This document shows, piece by piece, positions 57,824-64,000 of a stretch of DNA of 64,000 bases. Position 1 is the first letter of the stretch. Each line of letters starts with the position of its first letter. The DNA comes from RI-106 sp964496875 (GTDB lineage: Bacteria > Cyanobacteriota > Vampirovibrionia > Obscuribacterales > Obscuribacteraceae): assembly GCA_964496875.1 (NCBI GenBank), contig CAZCBH010000007.1:1-64000 (forward strand). Reading direction: 5' to 3'. The position numbers and the translations under genes were made by a program. The notes beneath the pieces were generated by a model. It ran no database searches and was not told where the DNA came from. It saw only the letters and a list, made by a program, of their open reading frames with translations.

Positions 57824-57979
57824 GATCCTGTTGTCTAGCCAGCACCAGGAAGGAGGACAGCGACAATTACCGAATCTATTTTAGCGGAGCTATCTGAATT
57901 TCATTGAGTTGAGGTCATGAAGTCAGATTTCCGAATAAGCAGATGAGGTCGTCGTGTGACTCTATCGGAACAGGTATCG

Positions 57980-58017
57980 AAGACGGGTGTCCCCATCCAC
58001 CCGTCTTATCCCTTTTT
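57980..58017 (+). terminator. Intrinsic terminator downstream of the VIT/VWA gene
   Basis: A perfect 10-base-pair stem AAGACGGGTG (57980-57989) / CACCCGTCTT (57998-58007) with an 8-base loop is followed by ATCCCTTTTT. It ends the plus-strand transcript 157 bases after the VIT/VWA stop. Confidence 0.85.
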
Positions 58018-58031
58018 AGATTCATATACGG

Positions 58032-58958
58032 TCAAAATTCCTGCTCGTGACCTCTGCCGTCACCATCGCGAGCTATTACAAGAGTACTGTTCAAGCCACG
58101 AATGCCGGATACGGCCAAGTTGTTTTTGCCACCGATTCTAATGGCATAGTTCTTTCCTTTGTCCAGACAGCTGTATTCTATAGCGCCTCTCGCCAGGCTG
58201 GTGGGCTTTGAGGCACGAGCCGCTTTGAGATTTTTCAGTTTGCCGGTCAGAGGAAAGGCTGCTTTACCGGTGGTTTCATAAGCATTGGGCAGAGGGTGGC
58301 CGGCAATCCCTCTTGCCGGATCTCCGCCAGGGAAGAAGCATTTGAAGCTGCGTGTCATGCCAATCGGATAACTTTTCAGTTTTTCGCGATAGCGCTCTGC
58401 CGCCCATTGCACGGTTCTGGCATTGGCCAGGCTGAGCTGTAGTGCGCTGGCGGAGAATTCCAGGATATTGCCGCCTTTTTGTTTCAGCCACTTGCCGTCT
58501 CTGCCGCGAGCCCTGATTCTGTAACTGTTTCTTTTCTTGTCCGCCAGATATTCTACGGTGCCCGGCTCTCCGGATGATGCTTCCGAAAAGCCTGACGCTT
58601 CGCTGACGGTGGGCCAGGCCGGTCTCTTGCTGTAGGGGTTGTAGGGAATGGTATAGGCGGAATAGCTCTTGCCGTCGCAATTCCCCAGGGGAAAGTAGCT
58701 CTTGAAGGCCTCGTCGAGTTTATACGGATATCTGCCCTGGTTGTGGCTTGCGTAGTTTTCGGCTGCTTTCAAGGTTTTTCTCATGTTGAGAACAGTGTGG
58801 TCTTCCCTGTCCCGGTCGGTTTTTATGTAACTTCTCTCCAGGACCTGGTCGAAGGACTGGGCTCTCTGGGCCGATGCCCCCCCAAATGGGAAGATGCCAG
58901 CTGCCAGCCCGGTTGCCAGGACTATGGTCAAGAATTTGACAGGGAGGGCTGTTCTCAT
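58032..58958 (-). CDS. Secreted protein with two pseudopilin-like repeats
   Basis: A signal peptide (residues 1-30, ending GGASAQ) is followed by two copies of a module of about 120 residues. Copy one runs AAENYASHNQGRYPYKLDEAFKSYFP, then NPYSKRP, and ends GTVEYL plus NSYRIRARGRDGK. Copy two runs AAERYREKLKSYPIG, then CFFPGGDP, and ends GAIEYS plus KNYAIRIGGKNN. The helix-then-YP-then-beta layout with a terminal strand resembles the periplasmic half of type II pseudopilins, without the pilin membrane helix. No function is known. Confidence 0.7.
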   Translation of the reverse strand: MRTALPVKFLTIVLATGLAAGIFPFGGASAQRAQSFDQVLERSYIKTDRDREDHTVLNMRKTLKAAENYASHNQGRYPYKLDEAFKSYFPLGNCDGKSYSAYTIPYNPYSKRPAWPTVSEASGFSEASSGEPGTVEYLADKKRNSYRIRARGRDGKWLKQKGGNILEFSASALQLSLANARTVQWAAERYREKLKSYPIGMTRSFKCFFPGGDPARGIAGHPLPNAYETTGKAAFPLTGKLKNLKAARASKPTSLARGAIEYSCLDKGKNYAIRIGGKNNLAVSGIRGLNSTLVIARDGDGRGHEQEF

Positions 58959-59154
58959 GGCTGGGCTCCTGCAATTTCGGGATTCCTCAGCAAACTTCGA
59001 TCTCTGGCCTTCCCATCTTTGTTTTTCGACTTTTGCAACATTATTCCTAAAATTGCGTCTATTTCAGTTACGTTTAAGGACGCAGTCAGCTTGTCATTCG
59101 GGAAAAATAAGAGCTATTTTCTATTTGCTCTTCACTAGATCCTCTTGATAATCT

Positions 59155-59160
59155 TATAAT
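59155..59160 (+). promoter_or_regulatory. -10 box upstream of the E2-like gene
   Basis: A perfect TATAAT lies 140 bases before the start at 59300. No good -35 box is seen at the usual distance. ATAGTAGTCTCTAG follows just downstream and resembles the repeat near 53445. The rest of the 341-base gap (58959-59299) shows no gene. Confidence 0.4.
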
Positions 59161-59299
59161 AGAATAGTAGTCTCTAGATTCAACTCTAGTCCATAGAATA
59201 GACTGGTAAGTTCATTGACGTCTCCGGCATCGAAAGATGCAAATTGAGTTACTAGCAATAAAAAGCAGGTTGCGTGTTACAGGTCAGGTGAAGGAAAAA

Positions 59300-60154
59300 A
59301 TGTCAACAGAGCCGAACAAGAATCTCTTCAATTATTCGATATCCAAACTTCCGCGTCCGCGCTGGAACGTCCTCGACCTGATCGAGGTGATGAACAAGGG
59401 CAATGTGCCGACATATATTTTATGTGATGTCGATATGACCTGGGCAGAAGACCTTCGCCAGCGCCTGAAGAGCGTCGGAGTCAAAGTAACCGTCACCGCT
59501 ATTCTCTTGAAAGCAATAGCAATAGCCCAGCGTGCCCACCCCGAGAGCCGCACCCTGAGAATGCCCTGGGGGCGGCAGGTTACCCTGGGCAATATCGTAG
59601 CCGGCTTCACGGTAGAGCGCTTCGTTGGTTCCCAGGCAGCTGTTTTCTTCGGCGCCATCGATGATGCCGACACCAAACCGGTGGAGCAAATTGCCGAAGA
59701 GCTCAAAGCCTATGGCACCAGCGATCTGGATGAAGTGGCTCAACTCAATGTCCAGAATCGATTCAATAACTTCCCCTGGCTGATCCGGCAGTTCATTTTG
59801 ATGATGGGTCGGCAGTTTCCTGCTTTTCGTCTCAAGTATCAGGGCGCCACATTCGGCTTGAGCACCCTGGGCAAATATGGTGCCAAGGTGCTTATTCCGC
59901 CCTGTGTCACCACTTCGATATTCGGTATCGGCAGTGTCGAAGATAGAGCGGTCGTGCGAGATGGAGAGATCCAGATTCGTCCGATGATGACCATCGCCCT
60001 CAATTTCGATCACCGTATCATCGACGGAGCCCCGGCGGCTCGCTTTTTGCAGGATGTGCGGCGCTTGATGGAAGGTGGTCTGGAAGGCTATCTAACTGGA
60101 GATCTGCCTCCATTGAAGATGCAAGTGGATAACGCTTCAATGTCTCTTTCCTGA
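59300..60154 (+). CDS. Stand-alone 2-oxoacid dehydrogenase E2-type acyltransferase domain
   Basis: The 284-aa protein matches the catalytic domain of dihydrolipoamide acyltransferases (CAT-like fold). VTVTAILLKAIAIAQRAHPE lies near the N-terminus, and the active-site motif DHRIIDGAPAARFLQDV has its His at about residue 238. The lipoyl and subunit-binding domains of a normal E2 are absent, and no E1 or E3 gene is nearby. It may therefore transfer acyl groups from another carrier. I chose the ATG at 59300, preceded by GAAGGAAAA. It converges with the patatin-like gene across 17 bases. Confidence 0.85.
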   Translation: MSTEPNKNLFNYSISKLPRPRWNVLDLIEVMNKGNVPTYILCDVDMTWAEDLRQRLKSVGVKVTVTAILLKAIAIAQRAHPESRTLRMPWGRQVTLGNIVAGFTVERFVGSQAAVFFGAIDDADTKPVEQIAEELKAYGTSDLDEVAQLNVQNRFNNFPWLIRQFILMMGRQFPAFRLKYQGATFGLSTLGKYGAKVLIPPCVTTSIFGIGSVEDRAVVRDGEIQIRPMMTIALNFDHRIIDGAPAARFLQDVRRLMEGGLEGYLTGDLPPLKMQVDNASMSLS

Positions 60155-60171
60155 ATATAGTTTCTGCTGAT

Positions 60172-61164
60172 TTATTTTCGAAGCAATCCGGAAATTTGCT
60201 CCCACTTCTCCATGGTGGCGTTTTCGCCTTCTAGAATGGCGCGTCTAGCCAGTTCTGGCTGTCGAGACATCAGACCCATGTGGTCTACATTTGGTTTGAT
60301 GACGATGTCGGCATTATCCAGTTGACCGCGGTCGATGGAGCGAAGATGGGCTTGAATGACCCGGTGGCTGACGCTGCCGGGTTTGTAATATTCTTCGAGC
60401 TTCGAGCCCCGGGCATAATCATTGAGGTCGACGGCAATGACAATGTCCGCACCCATCTCTCGCACCTCCTTGACCGGGATGTTCACCGCCACTCCGCCGT
60501 CTATACAAAGAAGCGGCTCTGCTTCCGTTCCCAGCTGGACTGGTTTGCGTAACACTGGTATGGCTGAACTGGCTTGTAAGACCGCTCCCAGATTGCCTTT
60601 TCTCAAAACTTTCACTTCGCCGTTGATCAAATCATAGGTGACAGCGCCGAAGGGCACTTTCAGGTCTTCTAGATCGCGTTCTGATTCCGGTACATACTTA
60701 TTGAGGAAGCTTTTGAATTTTTCGCCTCGATAAAGACCGTCGAAGCTTTTATGTCCCAGAAGCCTGGAGGTGCTGACCAGGGGAATGCCCATCAGGCGAA
60801 GCTTGAGGGGCACATTGAGATAAGCTTTCATCAAGGTGCCCCGGGTGAACATCTCTTTGAGAGAGGAGATTGACACCCCGGCAGAGTAGAGTCCGCCTAC
60901 CACCGCACCTACATTGGTGCCGGCAATATAGTCTATAGGCACCCCCTGTTGCTCTAGAATATGCAGAACTCCAACATGGGCTGCTCCCCTGGCGCCTCCT
61001 CCTCCGAGGGCGAGACCGATTTTGGGCTGTTTGACTACGGTGCCACTGTGGGTGGTGTCGGCTGCTCGGGCGCTGCTTGCCGCCCACACCATGACCAGCC
61101 AGAGTAATACATACAGCGTTATAACGGGTCTGTAGATAGGGTTGGAAAAAATGCGTGGGTGCAT
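60172..61164 (-). CDS. Patatin-like protein without the nucleophile serine
   Basis: An N-terminal signal or membrane segment (about residues 12-35) precedes a patatin domain: LALGGGGARGAAHVGVLH forms the oxyanion-type loop (residues 51-68), and the DGG motif of the catalytic Asp is in CIDGGVAVNIPV. The nucleophile elbow, normally GxSxG, reads GTNVG with Asn84 (codon AAT) in place of Ser. Known patatin-like lipases (RssA, PlpD) use a Ser-Asp dyad, so hydrolysis is unlikely unless another residue takes over. The gene lies 15 bases after the MshEN-like repeat gene on the same strand. Confidence 0.85.
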   Translation of the reverse strand: MHPRIFSNPIYRPVITLYVLLWLVMVWAASSARAADTTHSGTVVKQPKIGLALGGGGARGAAHVGVLHILEQQGVPIDYIAGTNVGAVVGGLYSAGVSISSLKEMFTRGTLMKAYLNVPLKLRLMGIPLVSTSRLLGHKSFDGLYRGEKFKSFLNKYVPESERDLEDLKVPFGAVTYDLINGEVKVLRKGNLGAVLQASSAIPVLRKPVQLGTEAEPLLCIDGGVAVNIPVKEVREMGADIVIAVDLNDYARGSKLEEYYKPGSVSHRVIQAHLRSIDRGQLDNADIVIKPNVDHMGLMSRQPELARRAILEGENATMEKWEQISGLLRK

Positions 61165-61179
61165 CGGGCTGCTTCTATA

Positions 61180-62535
61180 TCAGGTCCATACCCATTGCAT
61201 TCTAGCAGGTACGATCCAGCCCAGTTGCGATAGAGCTTCGTCAAGGCTGACTTTGTCTTCTCGGCATTTCGCCAGGGCGGCTATGGCCTGATCGGCGGAG
61301 AGATAACCCTGCTTGAAAAGAGAGTAAGTCCGCAAAGCCAGATAGAGAAAAGATTCGCTTATCACTCCGGCAGCCAGTACTTTTTTGCCTACCTTAATAG
61401 AACTATCAAGCTCTTCTGGAACCAACTCGTTCATTTTGTCCTGGTCGACAAGACCGGATTGGACCAGCAGTTCGGAAGGGCTGATGTGTTTTTGAGGAGC
61501 TTGGACCGGAGGATCCAGCTCTGCCACGGCCTGATATACCGATACCTGGTTATCCCTGGCTCGCCTGAGGGCCTGACCGGCCTGGAAAGCTCTCAAACTG
61601 TCGTTGGCAACCATATCTTGAAGAACGATGGCCGCTTCGAGAAGTTCGTGGGTGACAATACCCTGTTCCAATAGAATTTGTCCGAATTGCTTCTCTTTGA
61701 CCAGTTCGATTTCAAGACATTCGAGCATGTCGCTGTCGGAAAGGAAGCCGGCTAGAGCGGCAAGCTCTCCCAGTCTGATGGTCTTGCCTTCTTTCTCTAC
61801 ATATAGACCCAGCTCGAAGAGCGCCTGCTCGATACTGATTCTTCGGTGCCCGACCGTAGCCAGCGCTTTTTGTGCCTGGTCCTTGTCGATTTTACCGTCT
61901 CTTACCAGAATAAGCGCGTTCAGGGCGGCGGTCATCATCCAGCTAGAGACGTCTCGATTGAGAACTAGAATACGACCGGTCTGCATGCCGGTGTCCTGAG
62001 CTTGCTGAATCGCTCGGCCGACTTGCTCTCCGGTCACCATATTGGCGCTCAATAGAAGCTCGGTCAAGGGTGTGGTGATGGTCTGGACCCGGCCGGTCTT
62101 CTTATGGATTTCACCAAGGACGCCCACGGCATCCTTGACTTTCATGTTGTGCTGTCTTGCCAGGCGCAGGGCTCTCACTGCCATATCCACTGATACGACA
62201 CCGCCAGAGACCATCTCATCGGCTTCCTGGACTTTGCCCACACTCTCGTCACTGACCATCTTGAGCATGACCAGCGCTCTTTCCAGCGGTACGCTCAAGC
62301 TATCGGCGGTTTTCTTCGCCTCTTCCAGTTGTCCGGGCGAAATAAATCCGGCGCCGACAAAAAGGGTGCCAGCCGTTTCTGTTGCCTGTTTCTCAACCAT
62401 TTTGTACAGTGGATCGGTCGTGGGGCTTCCGGAAGCAATATACTGCTCCTTATGTAGTGTACCAATTATCGTAAGGGCTCTAACGCTTCCTCGATATATC
62501 GGAACAAGGCTATGCTTAATTCTGCTAGAATTCAT
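61180..62535 (-). CDS. Protein of tandem GspE-N/MshEN-like helical repeats
   Basis: The protein is built from five or six helical units of about 65 residues. Each has a pattern such as GTLFVGAGFISPGQLEEAKKTA, TELLLSANMVTGEQVGRAI, FGQILLEQGIVTHELLEAA and SELLVQSGLVDQDKMNEL. This is the LGxxLLxxGxITxxQLxxAL pattern of the N-terminal domain of type II secretion and pilus ATPases, a domain that in MshE binds cyclic-di-GMP. No ATPase domain is present. The start is uncertain: ATG 62535 and ATG 62400 are both possible, and neither has a ribosome binding site. A scaffold or nucleotide-sensing role is inferred. Confidence 0.7.
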   Translation of the reverse strand: MNSSRIKHSLVPIYRGSVRALTIIGTLHKEQYIASGSPTTDPLYKMVEKQATETAGTLFVGAGFISPGQLEEAKKTADSLSVPLERALVMLKMVSDESVGKVQEADEMVSGGVVSVDMAVRALRLARQHNMKVKDAVGVLGEIHKKTGRVQTITTPLTELLLSANMVTGEQVGRAIQQAQDTGMQTGRILVLNRDVSSWMMTAALNALILVRDGKIDKDQAQKALATVGHRRISIEQALFELGLYVEKEGKTIRLGELAALAGFLSDSDMLECLEIELVKEKQFGQILLEQGIVTHELLEAAIVLQDMVANDSLRAFQAGQALRRARDNQVSVYQAVAELDPPVQAPQKHISPSELLVQSGLVDQDKMNELVPEELDSSIKVGKKVLAAGVISESFLYLALRTYSLFKQGYLSADQAIAALAKCREDKVSLDEALSQLGWIVPARMQWVWT

Positions 62536-62796
62536 CCGGGTATTTCATTGGAAGTTACCCGGCGAAGCCGCCTGGATGCAGGTCAGGTCCCCAAGGGGTT
62601 CTGATTCTATTTTGGGGTTAGTTCAGTTAAGTTAGAAGTGGCGGCATTCGATAAGAATAAGTCGTAGCCCGCAGGCGTCAGCGAAGGTCCGTATTTAAGG
62701 CAGAAGCATCTGCGAAGGCGCATTGTTGCCTTGCCGAAAGTCGCACCGTATGCAATGCCAGCATCGATCAATCCAACTCAAGGAGATAGTTCTCAT

Positions 62797-64000
62797 ATGA
62801 CCAGAACCACCACCAAGGATGGGTACTACCGATACGCGACGATTAAGGATGATCGAATTTATTTTGTCTGCGAGGACGATATCTGGACCACGTCCGTCGA
62901 TGGAGGCAAGGCTTATCGTCTGACCACAGGACAGGGAGAATCGAGCTTGCCGAGGGTCTCTCCCGATGGAAGGCAGGTTGCTTTCGTCGGTCGGGAGGAA
63001 GGGCATCCGGAGGTCTTCGTGGTCGATGCCGATGGTGGACCATCACGTCGTCTGACCTATGTAGGCTCCGACTTACTTAACGTGGTGGGGTGGTCCAATG
63101 ACGGTCGGCATATCTATTTCGTCTCTGATCATCATGCTCCCTTTTTCAGAGCAAGCGACGGATTTGCCATCTCTCCTTCCGGCGGCTCGCCTACTTGCTT
63201 CAAGTGGGGTCATGTCCAGTCCTTCGACATCGCCGCCGACGGCCGGGTGGTACTGGGTCGAAACAACTCCGACCCGGCTCGATGGAAGCGTTATCGAGGC
63301 GGTACCAGGGGTGATATCTGGATCGACTCTGATGGCAACGGTAAATTCAACCGGTTGATAGATCTGAACGGCAATTTAGTATGGCCTTCTTGGGTAGGGG
63401 AAAGAATCTACTTCCTCTCTGATCATGAAGGAATCGGCAACATCTATTCTTGCGACCCCGATGGAAGCGGGCTGAGAAGGCATACCAATCAGACCGATTA
63501 TTTTGTGCGCTTTCCGTCCAAAGAAGGCGAGAGAATTGTTTATACCGCCGGTGGGGACATCTATCTATTCGATGCGGCCAGTGAAGAGGAGCGTAAGTTG
63601 GAGATTTCCGCTCCTGCCAGCACCCATCAGATTCAGCGTAAGTTCATCGACAAACCGGATTATATAGAGCATTTTTCACCCCATCCCGATGGTCATTCGG
63701 TGGCTCTGATTATGCGAGGGCAGCCCCTTACCCTGGGCAACTGGGAAGGACCGATGCTGCAGCATGGGCTGGGGAGCGCTGTTAGATACCGGCATTGTGA
63801 ATGGATGCCCGACGGTAAGCACTTTGTCGTGGTCAATGATCGAGATGGATACGAGCGTCTGGAATTGCATTCGGCGGATCAATCGGAAGAGCCTCTGCTT
63901 TTGACCGAGGTTGATCTGGGTCGAATCATCAATCTGAAGCCATCACCGGACGGTAAGTCTATTGCTCTCAGCAATCATCGTCATGAATTGTGGCGGCTCG
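62797..64000 (+). CDS. Tricorn-type protease, N-terminal propeller part (cut by the window edge)
   Basis: The frame starts ATG 62797 behind AGGAGA and stays open for 401 codons to the window end. The sequence is made of beta-propeller blades of the WD/TolB kind, e.g. DRIYFVCEDDIWTTSVDGG, SPDGRQVAFVGREEG, DIWIDSDGNGKFNRLI and NIYSCDPDGSGLRRHT. The order and style match tricorn protease homologues (peptidase family S41), in which propellers gate a C-terminal PDZ and serine protease core. That core is outside the window, so the protease call is inferred. No signal peptide is seen, so it is probably cytoplasmic. Confidence 0.75.
   Translation, partial: MTRTTTKDGYYRYATIKDDRIYFVCEDDIWTTSVDGGKAYRLTTGQGESSLPRVSPDGRQVAFVGREEGHPEVFVVDADGGPSRRLTYVGSDLLNVVGWSNDGRHIYFVSDHHAPFFRASDGFAISPSGGSPTCFKWGHVQSFDIAADGRVVLGRNNSDPARWKRYRGGTRGDIWIDSDGNGKFNRLIDLNGNLVWPSWVGERIYFLSDHEGIGNIYSCDPDGSGLRRHTNQTDYFVRFPSKEGERIVYTAGGDIYLFDAASEEERKLEISAPASTHQIQRKFIDKPDYIEHFSPHPDGHSVALIMRGQPLTLGNWEGPMLQHGLGSAVRYRHCEWMPDGKHFVVVNDRDGYERLELHSADQSEEPLLLTEVDLGRIINLKPSPDGKSIALSNHRHELWRL

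Noticed and set aside
62536..62796. Possible riboswitch before the tricorn-like gene
   Set aside because: Some short hairpins (GGCGAAGCCGCC) occur, but no known aptamer core was recognised and no terminator or sequestering stem is evident.

Overview
The window looks like a chromosome segment of a non-photosynthetic relative of Cyanobacteria, most likely Melainabacteria/Vampirovibrionia of the Obscuribacter type. This is inference, not proof. Supporting points are a rpsB-tsf-(terminator)-pyrH-frr-glmS block, a cyanobacterial-style HNH endonuclease and a BtpA-family protein without any photosynthesis gene, Kdo/lipid A genes (waaA, lpxK) that imply an outer membrane, a PilQ/GspD-type secretin, and several large Ser/Thr kinases with zinc ribbons. 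Coding density is high. I found no tRNA, rRNA, CRISPR array, insertion sequence or prophage.

Layout. 1-6.4 kb: two divergent operons resembling the lower kynurenine (tryptophan) degradation pathway. On the minus strand lie a RidA/aminomuconate-deaminase-like protein, an aminomuconate-semialdehyde-dehydrogenase-like ALDH, an SDR with altered active site and a saccharopine-dehydrogenase-like protein. On the plus strand lie a KynB-like formamidase and a BtpA-like protein. A candidate small RNA ending in a strong terminator follows (6.57-6.79 kb). 6.8-13.8 kb: Ser/Thr kinase, recF, ribF, gyrB and a CDP-alcohol phosphatidyltransferase. 13.7-21.6 kb: a minus-strand run HNH - priA - waaA - lpxK - glycosyltransferase 9 - secreted protein, with stop/start overlaps. 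21.7-27.2 kb: rpsB, tsf, pyrH, frr, glmS. 27.3-33.6 kb: secretin, TPR protein, HemW-like protein, second kinase. 33.6-37.1 kb: cell-wall amidase, murI, a decayed uracil-DNA glycosylase remnant and a small unknown gene. 37.4-41.9 kb: proton-pumping pyrophosphatase, a GNAT-like protein, a degenerate GGDEF protein, an EF-hand protein and an FKBP lipoprotein.

42.0-48.8 kb is the most unusual part. It holds two tandem paralogous multi-spanning membrane proteins. The second carries a Gly17 hinge, RTX-like nonapeptides and an 1100-residue repetitive hydrophilic tail (1626 aa in total). The fold is reminiscent of VirB6/TrbL transfer-channel subunits, but no other secretion gene is present in the window.

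48.8-64 kb: SRPBCC protein, a matrixin-like protease with a 45-aa membrane peptide just upstream, a secreted protein, a divergent two-component pair, a MerR regulator overlapping a VIT/VWA protein behind a set of direct repeats, a duplicated pseudopilin-like secreted protein, a lipoyl-less E2-type acyltransferase, a patatin-like protein without its nucleophile serine, a protein built from GspE-N/MshEN-like repeats, and the start of a tricorn-type protease cut by the window edge.
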